From positions 1 through 34,210 of the forward strand of contig CAMFJD010000020.1 of assembly GCA_945956935.1 (NCBI GenBank): a stretch of DNA of 34,210 nt. The letters run 5' to 3'. A program made the translations under genes and the position numbers. Origin of the DNA: an uncultured Bacillota bacterium. GTDB taxonomy: Bacteria; Bacillota_I; Bacilli_A; Culicoidibacterales; ZOR0006. Position 1 is the first letter of the stretch. Each line of letters opens with the position of its first letter. Below the pieces are notes generated by a model that searched no databases, was not told the DNA's origin, and was given only the letters and a program-made list of their open reading frames with translations. This document shows positions 1 to 8,164 of the stretch, in pieces.

Positions 1-10
1 TTTGCCATAC

Positions 11-49
11 AAAAAGCACCCCATTATTTGTGTCCAAATAATGGGGTGC
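11..49 (-). terminator. Strong hairpin terminator for leftward transcription
   Basis: A perfect 15-bp stem (16-30 with 35-49) closes a 4-base loop. Read on the minus strand it is followed by five T residues (15-11), so it is a convincing intrinsic terminator for the leftward GH13 transcript. The 97 bases between it and the next hairpin at 147-179 show no gene. Confidence 0.75.
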
Positions 50-146
50 ACCGCAATACGTCTTTTTTGGTTATACAGTTGGGAAAGTATTGGATTGTTG
101 GTTTTACCTGTGGAAAAGTGAGGTGAAAGCATTATTTTCCACTGAA

Positions 147-179
147 AAACGAATCCGCTAAAGGTAAAGGGATTCGTTT
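147..179 (-). terminator. Second hairpin just after the GH13 stop
   Basis: A 10-bp inverted repeat (147-156 with 170-179) lies six bases beyond the GH13 stop codon. On the minus strand a short T run follows it. It is a plausible first terminator, with the stronger hairpin at 11-49 as backup. Confidence 0.5.
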
Positions 180-184
180 GAATG

Positions 185-2293
185 TTAAATGAGGAAAATA
201 CGAACTTCTCCTGGTGCAAGAGAAATAGGTAAATTCCAATTGAAATCAAATGAATCTTCCCATAGTTCAGTACACCACTGATGCGTTGAATAAAGAATTT
301 TAGCATGTCGTGCATTATTCCCTACTTTATGCCGTATTTCACTTAAATTGAGTGTAAAATCATGCGATGTATAAACGTCTGTATTTGCGAAAATAATGAG
401 CATATTATCATAGTCACTTGAGAAATCATCATGTAATGCATAACCAAAACCAAGACCATGAGGTGTCCATGAATCGAATCCTATTGGTAAAAACGCTTCG
501 GGATTCATTAATGCGTGAAGGTATGTATGCCGAATTGCACTGAGGTGTTCTAGCATATCGGCAAGTTCCCAACGTTGTTTATCCATCCAGTGGAAAGCAA
601 CTTTATCAAATAAAGCTAGTTTTCCATAATACGGATCGTCTTGTGGTAATAGATAGGCTTCATATTCACGACAATCTAAACCAGTATTCATTGGCTGAAT
701 TTCAAATAGCTCTTGTCCTGAATTTAAGAAAGGAATTCCATTAGGCATAAAAAGGTTCAGTGCAGTCAACATTTTTGCTGTTGTTCGACCACCATCACGT
801 GCAGCTAATCGAGGTGAATCATGTGTTTCTCCTGCAGCAAAAACTGGACAAGCTAAGTGACGAGATTCAAACATGAAATTGTGCATCTGATGGTCCCAAA
901 TACGTGGTTCTTTAAAAAATCCTTGGCCAATAATCATATTATAACCGTTTTCTTTTGCTTCAAAAGCCTTAGGTGCATACAATTCTTCAGCAATAAAAGC
1001 AAAAGTAGAATCATATTTTCTAGCAGTTGTTAAAATTTGGGTAACAAGCTCACTAGGCAATGCATGCCCCATATCAATTCTTGCACCATCAATACCGAAT
1101 GTTTGTTGGTAAAAAGGTAAGACATTGGCGAGTGTATCCCAAAGCTCACTGTTAGGTAGGGCACCTTTAAATGCATTTCCTTTTATTGTATCAAATAAAA
1201 TATAAGGAGCTTGTTGCTCATTAACGAATGTTTGTGCAACAAGTGGATGATCAAGATACAACCTAAAAAATGTGACATCTGTCCAAGGTGGTTGTGGATC
1301 ATTGATATGATCTGAAAAAGCAGGAGCAATAGTTATATTAAATGTTGCTTCAATTACTGAAAGTAATCCATCAGCATGTGGCTCCTGTTTGTATGTTTCG
1401 ACAAATTTTTCCCATAAGTCAGGATTGGTTAGATTTGGTGCAAGGCAAAATTTACGTAAATGTTGCCATACTGCTTCGGATTGATATACGTGTGGTAATA
1501 ATTCAGTTGTTGGTTGTGTATTTTCACCTACATTTGGTACAAAAGGTGGAAAATACTGTTGTTTTTGATCGAGATGAATCCAATAAAACCAGTCTGGATG
1601 ATCTAAAATAAGTTCGCTTTCGACAGAATTTGTGCGTGGAATAAAATCGATTGCAACGCGTAGTCCAATAATATGACAAGCTTCAACAAATGCTTGAAAT
1701 TGTTCCTCAAGTGTGAGTTCAGGAACAATTGGATCAAATAGCGCTTGATCTAGTATTGAAAAACTCGAGACTGCATAAGGTGAACCTAACTCCCCTTTTT
1801 TATCACGTAGACTGAATTGTGATATTGGGAGTAAGTACACCGTAGTAATTCCCATTTTTTTTAATAATGGAAGCAATGCCAGTGATTTGATAAAAGTCCC
1901 TGTTTCTTTCAGTCCATATAAATTTTCATCTTCAAGTAATCCACTTCGATCATGGTCCCATGCCGTTGATGTTCGAACCATCATAGAATAGACGGATGCT
2001 TGCTTTAACCATTCCCCATTGTAATCAGCAGCATTGTCATATATCTTTCCTAATGATTGAAGGTAGTTTGTATTTGGATTATATGAATCAGTTTTAAAAA
2101 TATAATCTTCAATGACACTGGCATAAAAGCTGTACGGATTAACAAGTAATTCCCCCCAAGTTGTTTGCATATTTGCCTGAAATCCAAAGCAATTCCAAAG
2201 ATCTGGAATTGTATAGTTAAAAATAGCTTTGCTTGTACGTTTTTGTTGCTTATGAAGTGATGCAACAACACGTGCCAATTGTGAATTGCCCAT
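185..2293 (-). CDS. GH13 alpha-amylase-family enzyme (maltodextrin-acting or maltosyltransferase-like)
   Basis: This 702-residue protein has the core motifs of a GH13 alpha-glucan-active enzyme. Conserved region I is LRVAIDFIPRTN (Asp216). Region II is GIDGARIDMGH with nucleophile Asp407. Region III is FAFIAEEL with acid/base Glu436 or Glu437. Region IV is GETHDSPR with Asp492. Region I lacks the usual DxxxNH Asn-His pair. The roughly 130-residue N-terminal part is not a module I recognise. No signal peptide is visible, so it is probably cytoplasmic. An AAGGAGG ribosome binding site supports the ATG at 2293. It is divergent from maltose phosphorylase and shares an operator region with it, so a role in maltodextrin processing is inferred. 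The exact reaction (hydrolysis, glucan transfer or GlgE-like maltosyl transfer) cannot be read from the sequence. Confidence 0.8.
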   Translation of the reverse strand: MGNSQLARVVASLHKQQKRTSKAIFNYTIPDLWNCFGFQANMQTTWGELLVNPYSFYASVIEDYIFKTDSYNPNTNYLQSLGKIYDNAADYNGEWLKQASVYSMMVRTSTAWDHDRSGLLEDENLYGLKETGTFIKSLALLPLLKKMGITTVYLLPISQFSLRDKKGELGSPYAVSSFSILDQALFDPIVPELTLEEQFQAFVEACHIIGLRVAIDFIPRTNSVESELILDHPDWFYWIHLDQKQQYFPPFVPNVGENTQPTTELLPHVYQSEAVWQHLRKFCLAPNLTNPDLWEKFVETYKQEPHADGLLSVIEATFNITIAPAFSDHINDPQPPWTDVTFFRLYLDHPLVAQTFVNEQQAPYILFDTIKGNAFKGALPNSELWDTLANVLPFYQQTFGIDGARIDMGHALPSELVTQILTTARKYDSTFAFIAEELYAPKAFEAKENGYNMIIGQGFFKEPRIWDHQMHNFMFESRHLACPVFAAGETHDSPRLAARDGGRTTAKMLTALNLFMPNGIPFLNSGQELFEIQPMNTGLDCREYEAYLLPQDDPYYGKLALFDKVAFHWMDKQRWELADMLEHLSAIRHTYLHALMNPEAFLPIGFDSWTPHGLGFGYALHDDFSSDYDNMLIIFANTDVYTSHDFTLNLSEIRHKVGNNARHAKILYSTHQWCTELWEDSFDFNWNLPISLAPGEVRIFLI

Positions 2294-2331
2294 AAATAAA
2301 ATCCTCCTTTTTCTTTTTTATTGTAACATTG

Positions 2332-2345
2332 AGAAAGCGCTTTTA
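2332..2345. promoter_or_regulatory. cre-like site (probable CcpA operator)
   Basis: AGAAAGCGCTTTTA matches the palindromic catabolite-response element TGAAAGCGCTTTCA at 12 of 14 positions. It lies just downstream of the proposed GH13 -10 box, where CcpA binding would block leftward transcription. That CcpA binds here is inferred from the motif. Confidence 0.6.
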
Positions 2346-2346
2346 A

Positions 2347-2375
2347 AATATAGAAAACGGATGTTAACGGTAACA
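2347..2375 (-). promoter_or_regulatory. Candidate promoter for the GH13 gene
   Basis: On the minus strand TGTTAC (2375-2370) and TATATT (2352-2347) are 17 bases apart. The -35 element is weak. The palindromic operator at 2362-2375 covers the -35 box and part of the spacer, which fits repression. Confidence 0.4.
2362..2375. promoter_or_regulatory. LacI/MalR-type operator 1
   Basis: TGTTAACGGTAACA is a 12-of-14 palindrome with a central CG, the usual look of LacI-family operators. Very similar 14-mers occur at 2404-2417 and 7016-7029, all before maltose-related genes. The regulator gene itself is not in the window. Confidence 0.6.
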
Positions 2376-2403
2376 GTTTCAGGAAACAAAAATTTGTAAA
2401 AAT

Positions 2404-2417
2404 TGGTATCGTTAACA
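2404..2417. promoter_or_regulatory. LacI/MalR-type operator 2
   Basis: TGGTATCGTTAACA matches the reverse complement of operator 1 at 12 of 14 positions. It lies 12 bases upstream of the proposed -35 box of maltose phosphorylase. With operator 1 it would allow a repressor to control both divergent genes, possibly by looping. Confidence 0.55.
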
Positions 2418-2429
2418 TCGGATAAATGG

Positions 2430-2458
2430 TTGACGATAAACAAAATGATTGTTAGCAT
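2430..2458 (+). promoter_or_regulatory. Candidate sigma-A promoter for maltose phosphorylase
   Basis: TTGACG (2430-2435) and TAGCAT (2453-2458) are separated by 17 bases. The -35 box is good and the -10 box moderate. The leader to the start codon would be about 70 bases. Confidence 0.45.
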
Positions 2459-2532
2459 ACGAAATGAAGGTATCGCAGAATGCGGTTTCAATTCTAAACG
2501 ACAATAGACGTTTATTTGGGGAGGATATATGC

Positions 2533-4818
2533 ATGTATACACGCTTATTTGAAATTGATGATTGGAAGATTGTAGAAACAGCATTACATAAAGAGGATTT
2601 TCGCTTAGCAGAATCAATGACATCACTTGGGAATGGTCATATGGGTATGCGTGGAAATTTCGAAGAAAACTATTCGGGTGACTCGCATCAAGGATCGTAT
2701 GTTGCAGGTGTATGGTTTCCAGATAAAACACGAGTAGGATGGTGGAAAAATGGCTATCCTAATTATTTTGGTAAAGTAATTAATTCAACGAATTATATAG
2801 GAATTCGTGTCCTAATAGACAATCATGAGCTTGATTTATACACAGCAAATGTTATTGATTTTTATCGTGAGCTAGATATGCAAACAGGGACATTAACACG
2901 GTATTTTACAATTGAACATGAAGGAAAACAGACGAAGTGTGAAGTTGTGAGATTTTTGAGCGTAGAAACTCGTGAACTTGCTGGTATTTCATATACTGTC
3001 ACACCATTGAATTATGAGGGAACTGTGACATTTATTCCATATTTAGATGGTCTTGTCAAGAATGAAGATTCAAATTACGATGAATGTTTTTGGGAAGCAA
3101 TTGAAAGTAATATGAATTCATTTAGTGGGCATGTTGTAATGCAAACGGTTGGAAATCCATTTGCTACACCACAATTCCGTGTAGCAACTGCAATGCACGT
3201 AATACCAAATGGAGAGATAATTGAAACTGTGACTGAATGCTCAGCGACACGAGTAGGTGTCGAAATTTCGATGCATGCATCAGCAACACAACCAGCGAAA
3301 ATTGAAAAAATGGTAGCTGTAACAACTGATCGTGATTACACAAGTGAACAAGTGCTAACAGCTGCACATGATGTATTAGCAAATCAAAAAGGTTTTGAAA
3401 CTGAATTGAAGTCGAGTCAATTGAAGTGGCGAGAACGTTGGCAATATGCTGATGTTGAAATTAAAGGGGATAGTGAGGCACAACAAGGAATTCGCTTTAA
3501 TTTATTTCAATTATTCGCTACATACTATGGAGAAGATGCACGTCTGAATATTGGTCCAAAAGGTTTTACAGGTGAAAAATATGGTGGTGCGACTTATTGG
3601 GATACAGAGGCATATTGTTTGCCTGTTTATTTAGGAACTGCACAAAGTGAAGTTGCACGTAATTTACTTGTATATCGTCATGAACAATTGCCTGGAGCGA
3701 TTCACAATGCCAAACAACAAGGATTAAAAGGAGCCCTATATCCAATGGTTACTTTTAATGGTGTCGAGTGTCATAATGAATGGGAAATTACGTTTGAAGA
3801 AATTCACCGAAATGGTTCAATTGCATATGCTATTTATAATTATGTAAATTATACAGGAGATATAAAATATTTATCAGAATATGGACTAGATGTGCTTGTG
3901 GCGATTTCACGTTTTTGGGCTGATCGAGTGCACTATTCAAAACGACAAGATGCATATATGATGCACGGTGTTACTGGACCAAATGAATATGAAAATAACG
4001 TAAACAATAACTGGTATACGAATTTTATGGCTCAGTGGACATTACACTATACATTATCAGTGTTGGAGCAGTTGCCAAAAGCAGGAGAAGATGCGTGTAT
4101 TCAACAACAAAATCTCAGTAAAGATGAATTAGCTCAATGGCAATTGATTATTGATAAAATGTATTTACCAGAAGATGATGAACTCGGTGTGTTTGTTCAA
4201 CATGATACATTTCTGGATAAAGATTTAATGCCAACATCACAGTTACAAGCAAGTGATCGTCCATTGAATCAAAAATGGTCATGGGATCGAATTTTGCGTT
4301 CATGCTTTATTAAGCAGGCTGATGTATTACAAGGTATTTATTATTTTCCTGAACAATTTACTGTTGAACAAAAACAACGGAATTTTGATTTCTACGAACC
4401 GATGACTGTGCATGAATCATCATTATCACCATCAATTCATGCAATCTTGGCAGCTGAATTAGGTTTTGAAGAAAAAGCAGTTGAAATGTATGAGCGTACG
4501 GCACGGTTAGATTTAGATAATTACAATAATGATACGGAAGATGGATTACATATTACATCAATGACTGGAAGTTGGTTAGCCATTGTTCAAGGATTTGCAC
4601 AAATGCGAACAGCAAACGATTCAATCAGTTTTGCTCCATTTGTACCACAAAAATGGGAAGGGTATAGTTTTAAAATTAATTATCGTCAAGCATTGATTAA
4701 AATTGTTGTGTCAAAAGAAGCAGTTGTCTTGACACTTGAATCAGGGGAACCATTGATAGTGAAAGTATTTGACGTAGCGTATACATTAACGGATACGTGT
4801 ACTGTAGCGATGTCATAA
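2533..4818 (+). CDS. malP: Maltose phosphorylase (GH65)
   Basis: This 761-residue protein belongs to glycoside hydrolase family 65. The family motif [16 protein letters not shown] is present, and the GPNEYE segment carries the expected general-acid Glu (about residue 485). Maltose phosphorylase converts maltose and phosphate to beta-glucose 1-phosphate and glucose in the cytoplasm. Kojibiose- and trehalose-specific relatives exist, but the motif wording and the neighbouring alpha-glucan genes favour maltose. The start at 2533 is chosen because GGGGAGGA lies 7 bases upstream; a longer in-frame reading from 2449 lacks such a site. The beta-phosphoglucomutase that often accompanies this enzyme is not in the window. 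A bidirectional terminator follows the stop. Confidence 0.9.
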   Translation: MYTRLFEIDDWKIVETALHKEDFRLAESMTSLGNGHMGMRGNFEENYSGDSHQGSYVAGVWFPDKTRVGWWKNGYPNYFGKVINSTNYIGIRVLIDNHELDLYTANVIDFYRELDMQTGTLTRYFTIEHEGKQTKCEVVRFLSVETRELAGISYTVTPLNYEGTVTFIPYLDGLVKNEDSNYDECFWEAIESNMNSFSGHVVMQTVGNPFATPQFRVATAMHVIPNGEIIETVTECSATRVGVEISMHASATQPAKIEKMVAVTTDRDYTSEQVLTAAHDVLANQKGFETELKSSQLKWRERWQYADVEIKGDSEAQQGIRFNLFQLFATYYGEDARLNIGPKGFTGEKYGGATYWDTEAYCLPVYLGTAQSEVARNLLVYRHEQLPGAIHNAKQQGLKGALYPMVTFNGVECHNEWEITFEEIHRNGSIAYAIYNYVNYTGDIKYLSEYGLDVLVAISRFWADRVHYSKRQDAYMMHGVTGPNEYENNVNNNWYTNFMAQWTLHYTLSVLEQLPKAGEDACIQQQNLSKDELAQWQLIIDKMYLPEDDELGVFVQHDTFLDKDLMPTSQLQASDRPLNQKWSWDRILRSCFIKQADVLQGIYYFPEQFTVEQKQRNFDFYEPMTVHESSLSPSIHAILAAELGFEEKAVEMYERTARLDLDNYNNDTEDGLHITSMTGSWLAIVQGFAQMRTANDSISFAPFVPQKWEGYSFKINYRQALIKIVVSKEAVVLTLESGEPLIVKVFDVAYTLTDTCTVAMS

Positions 4819-4822
4819 TAAA

Positions 4823-4852
4823 AAGCCATCAGGAATTCTGATGGCTTATTTT
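4823..4852. terminator. Bidirectional terminator between malP and the GNAT gene
   Basis: A 10-bp perfect stem (4823-4832 with 4838-4847) has a GAATT loop and T-rich flanks on both strands. It serves the two convergent genes. Its right arm overlaps the stop codon of the minus-strand GNAT gene. Confidence 0.8.
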
Positions 4853-5139
4853 GATTGTTGATTATAGAGCCAATCGACATTATCGGTAGGATGTGAATGA
4901 AGATAGTGAATTGCATAGGGGCATTGCGGAGCAATTCGAACTTCTTTACGATGAAGTTGTTTGAGGTATGTATCCATCAATAAAGTACCGTAACCTTGGT
5001 TTTGAAACTCAGGTTCAATTACGACACGTTCGATAATATGAACATTATGAATACTATCAATTCGAAAAGTGATCGTTCCAACAAGAATTTGTTCTTCAAA
5101 AAGACAGAAGCGATTCAATTCATTTGTAGTAAAACGCAT
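4846..5139 (-). CDS. Small GNAT-family N-acetyltransferase (YjdJ-like)
   Basis: This 97-residue protein is a minimal GNAT fold. The acetyl-CoA loop is seen as FQNQGYGTLLMD, after the beta-strand VVIEPEF. The C-terminal QCPYAIHYL with a histidine-proline segment resembles the short YjdJ-type acetyltransferases, which are about 90 residues long, so the protein is full length. The substrate is unknown; relatives are thought to acetylate small molecules or peptides. It is transcribed on its own, convergent with maltose phosphorylase, and its stop is within the shared terminator. An AGGTG site precedes the ATG. Confidence 0.8.
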   Translation of the reverse strand: MRFTTNELNRFCLFEEQILVGTITFRIDSIHNVHIIERVVIEPEFQNQGYGTLLMDTYLKQLHRKEVRIAPQCPYAIHYLHSHPTDNVDWLYNQQSK

Positions 5140-5258
5140 AATAACACCTACTCTCTGAATATACTGTGTACTATTATTCTACGCTTATTTATGATAATAT
5201 CAAGAAAAAATAGCAAAAAATTATTTGAAAATAAAAATAAAAAGGAAGTGGCCTATAT

Positions 5259-6953
5259 ATGGAGAAATGGTGGCAAAAAGCAGTTGTATATCAAATTTAT
5301 CCACGGAGTTTTCAAGATAGTAATGGTGATGGAATTGGAGATTTACAAGGTATTATTCAACGAATAGATTATTTGAAATATTTAGGTATTAATACAGTTT
5401 GGTTGAATCCGATTTATACGTCACCAAATGATGATAACGGATATGATATTAGTGATTTCCGTGGGATAATGGCAGAATTTGGAACAATGGAGGATTTTGA
5501 TGAACTAGTGACCGTTTTGAAAGCAAACGGTATTCGCATCGTGATGGATCTTGTGTTAAATCATACATCAGATGAGCATCCATGGTTTATTGAAGCACGG
5601 AAAAGTAAGGACAATCAATACCGGGACTATTACTTGTGGGCGCAGGGCTATGAAGGGAAAGAACCGACTAATTGGGAATCATTCTTCGGTGGTAGTTTGT
5701 GGGAACATGATGAAATGACCGATGAATATTATTTACATTTATTCAGTAAAAAAATGCCTGATTTGAATTGGAAAAATGAAAAACTTCGCCAAGAAATGTA
5801 TGCTATTGCTCATTTTTGGTCTGAAAAAGGAGTCGATGGATTCCGAATTGATGCAGTTGTACATATTGATAAAGACACGACGTATCCACAAGCAGCAAAT
5901 GATGGAGGGAGACCCTATGTTATGGCTGATCAGTACTATGCGAATCGTGAATGTGTACATGATTATTGCCAAGAATTTCATCAGCATGTATTGGCTGGAA
6001 CAGATATTATGACAGTTGGAGAAGCTGCTAGTGCGAGCATAGAGGAGGCACTTCGCTATACAGCACCAAGTCGTCAAGAGTTTGATATGATCATTACATT
6101 TGAATCCACGAGTTTTGATATTGATCCGATGTTAAACCCATCTGTGCCACCAAAGTGGACACAGAAAAAGCCAGATTTGTTAGAAATAAAGGCAAGTTGG
6201 ATGAAATGGCAAGATGGATTGTATGGCAAGGGATGGAATACATTATATTGGAATAATCATGATATGCCACGTGTTGTGTCACGATATGGAAATGATGTAG
6301 AATACCATAAAGAAAGTGCCAAAATGCTAGCAACGGTATTGTATGGGTTGTGGGGAACTCCTTATTTGTTACAAGGTGAAGAGATTGGTATGACGAATGT
6401 AGCATTCGAAACATTAGCGGAATATCGGGATGTCGAAATTCAGACATTTTATCGTGAAGCATTAGCAACAGGGAGTGTTTCTCATGAAGAGGCAATGGCG
6501 ATGATTCACTCACGTTCAAGAGATAATGCGAGAACGCCGATGCAGTGGGACGATACTATATTTAGTGGCTTTTCCGATGTAAAGCCTTGGATTGGTGTGA
6601 ACAAAAATCATGCTCAAATTAATGTTGCTACAAGTATGAGCGATGATAACTCAATTTTAGCTTATTATAAAAAGTTAATTGAATTACGTACGACATCAGT
6701 GTATAGTGATGTGTTAACGTATGGAAAAACAACATTATTACTACCTGAACACGAGTCGGTTTTTATGTACACGAGAACATGGAAGAATCAAATACTAGCA
6801 GTAGTGGTAAATTTCTTTGAAACTGAAGAGCAGATTCAATTACCATTTACAATTGACACATGCCTATTGCATAATTATCACACGCTTGATTACGTCGATA
6901 GTATACTCACGCTACGTCCATATGAAGCATGTTGGTTTATTGTGAGTGAGTAA
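5259..6953 (+). CDS. malL: Alpha-glucosidase / oligo-1,6-glucosidase (GH13_31)
   Basis: This 564-residue cytoplasmic enzyme cleaves glucose from short alpha-glucans. The calcium loop DSNGDGIGD is at residues 20-28, region I ends in NH at 101-102, and the MPDLN form of the QPDLN motif is at 166-170. The nucleophile is Asp198 (GFRIDAVVH), the acid/base Glu255 (TVGEAA) and the stabiliser Asp335 (NNHDMPR). The residue after the nucleophile is Ala; oligo-1,6-glucosidases usually have Val there, so linkage preference is uncertain. AAGGAAG precedes the ATG. It is not preceded by an obvious copy of the maltose operator, although it lies between genes that have one. A GNRA-loop terminator follows. Confidence 0.88.
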   Translation: MEKWWQKAVVYQIYPRSFQDSNGDGIGDLQGIIQRIDYLKYLGINTVWLNPIYTSPNDDNGYDISDFRGIMAEFGTMEDFDELVTVLKANGIRIVMDLVLNHTSDEHPWFIEARKSKDNQYRDYYLWAQGYEGKEPTNWESFFGGSLWEHDEMTDEYYLHLFSKKMPDLNWKNEKLRQEMYAIAHFWSEKGVDGFRIDAVVHIDKDTTYPQAANDGGRPYVMADQYYANRECVHDYCQEFHQHVLAGTDIMTVGEAASASIEEALRYTAPSRQEFDMIITFESTSFDIDPMLNPSVPPKWTQKKPDLLEIKASWMKWQDGLYGKGWNTLYWNNHDMPRVVSRYGNDVEYHKESAKMLATVLYGLWGTPYLLQGEEIGMTNVAFETLAEYRDVEIQTFYREALATGSVSHEEAMAMIHSRSRDNARTPMQWDDTIFSGFSDVKPWIGVNKNHAQINVATSMSDDNSILAYYKKLIELRTTSVYSDVLTYGKTTLLLPEHESVFMYTRTWKNQILAVVVNFFETEEQIQLPFTIDTCLLHNYHTLDYVDSILTLRPYEACWFIVSE

Positions 6954-6982
6954 AAAGTGAGTAGGAAACTGCTCGCTTTTTT
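6953..6982 (+). terminator. Intrinsic terminator after malL
   Basis: A 12-bp stem with two G-U pairs (6953-6964 with 6969-6980) closes a GAAA tetraloop and runs into T residues. It begins inside the stop codon of the alpha-glucosidase. Confidence 0.8.
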
Positions 6983-7015
6983 ATTGTTATGACAAAAATA
7001 GTTTACGTAAATGAA

Positions 7016-7029
7016 TGATACCGCTAACA
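7016..7029. promoter_or_regulatory. LacI/MalR-type operator 3
   Basis: TGATACCGCTAACA matches the consensus of the two operators at 2362 and 2404 (TGNTAYCGYTAACA). It lies about 110 bases before the DUF1189 gene. A weaker look-alike is at 7052-7065. It links the DUF1189 gene to the maltose regulon. Confidence 0.5.
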
Positions 7030-7112
7030 ACTAGACTTTTTAGCAAAAGGTTGTTACAGTAAATGTAGTGCACATGATGCATTACTAGCTAGATGTGCTC
7101 GGGGAAGAGAAA

Positions 7113-7142
7113 ATGAAAGTGGTGTATGGAAAATGGGAATGA
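7113..7142 (+). CDS. Nine-codon leader ORF overlapping the DUF1189 start
   Basis: ATG at 7113 follows a GGGGAAGAG ribosome binding site and encodes MKVVYGKWE. Its stop TGA (7140-7142) overlaps ATG 7139 of the next gene as ATGA. That arrangement suggests translational coupling. Nothing shows that the peptide itself has a function. Confidence 0.35.
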   Translation: MKVVYGKWE

Positions 7143-8005
7143 AATTTCCAATGAATTATTTTGTAAGCTTTGTACAACCAGCAAAAATTTATCGCTGGCG
7201 TAAGCAGTATACGTGGCCAAAAATCATAATGTTATTTATTTTTACAATTGCATTTACCTTTTTACCGGTGAGTTTTTTGTTTTTTAGTATGACATCATTT
7301 CAAATGGAAATGTTTATTCCAAATGCGATGAAACTAGTAGATGATGATATGGCAAAATCATTAGCTGATTGTACCTTTAATCAAGGTGTGATGTCATGTA
7401 CAACGACAGCGATAGAGAAAACAAATGGAGTTGTAGCAATTGCTCCTGAACAAGCATACCAACTAGAGGGCACAGGTAATAATATTCAAGTTGTCGGTAT
7501 CCAAAATGCCATTATTTTTGCAGCAGATGAGCTTATTTTAACAGATGAAAATGGTGTTGGTTTTCAAGTGAAGTATCCAAATACAGTAACGAAACTTGAT
7601 GTTGAAAATCAATCAGATGTAAGTCATGTTATTGGCTCACTTTGGTATAGTCAGTTCCGGCCAGTTGTAATCCCAGTTGTGATGATAGCTGTAGCAGCGA
7701 TGCTCTTTGTGACACTTGGGGTGTATTTTGGCTTTGTTGCACTTGTTTTGTATATGATGAAACATAGTCGTATGGTTGAAATTGATACTATAAAAGAAGC
7801 TATTGCGATGATTATCATGGCAGCAGGTTTACCAACGTTGCTTGCAGTTGGCGTATGTTTTATCACACAAGATATTGCAGTATTGCTGACAATACAATCA
7901 TTTGGAATGTTAGCGATGTTACTAATTGCGTACTTTATGACACGATTTCGTTCACCGATACTTCAGAGGTTAGACAAGTATGAGCAACAATTATCAGTAA
8001 AATAA
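7139..8005 (+). CDS. DUF1189 membrane protein (YvdJ/MalA-like, maltodextrin-associated)
   Basis: This 288-residue protein matches the DUF1189 family, whose members often sit in maltose/maltodextrin loci; their biochemical role is not established. One membrane segment lies near the N-terminus (PKIIMLFIFTIAFTFLPVSF). A roughly 130-residue extracytoplasmic part follows, then three further hydrophobic segments (about residues 175-205, 220-245 and 248-270) and a short charged tail. The ATG at 7139 is preferred because it overlaps the stop of a small leader ORF with a strong ribosome binding site; ATG 7133 is two codons upstream and lacks a better site. An operator-like palindrome at 7016 ties it to the maltose genes. 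Confidence 0.75.
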   Translation: MKFPMNYFVSFVQPAKIYRWRKQYTWPKIIMLFIFTIAFTFLPVSFLFFSMTSFQMEMFIPNAMKLVDDDMAKSLADCTFNQGVMSCTTTAIEKTNGVVAIAPEQAYQLEGTGNNIQVVGIQNAIIFAADELILTDENGVGFQVKYPNTVTKLDVENQSDVSHVIGSLWYSQFRPVVIPVVMIAVAAMLFVTLGVYFGFVALVLYMMKHSRMVEIDTIKEAIAMIIMAAGLPTLLAVGVCFITQDIAVLLTIQSFGMLAMLLIAYFMTRFRSPILQRLDKYEQQLSVK

Positions 8006-8011
8006 AGAGAG

Positions 8012-8050
8012 AAAAGGCATCAGTACATCGATTTGATTATGATGCCTTTT
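8012..8050 (+). terminator. Intrinsic terminator after the DUF1189 gene
   Basis: An 11-bp perfect stem (8012-8022 with 8040-8050) encloses a 17-base loop, and the right arm ends in TTTT. Confidence 0.7.
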
Positions 8051-8100
8051 ATTATAAATGTGAATTTGAAAGTGACACTAACTATTTTTGGGAAAATAGA

Positions 8101-8129
8101 TTGTGTTGAATCCCAAAGTCGCTTATAAT
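8101..8129 (+). promoter_or_regulatory. Sigma-A promoter for the P-type ATPase
   Basis: TTGTGT (8101-8106) and a consensus TATAAT (8124-8129) are 17 bases apart, about 36 bases before the start codon. Confidence 0.65.
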
Positions 8130-8164
8130 TGAAACAACGTCAGATTTTTAGAGGTGAGAGACAG

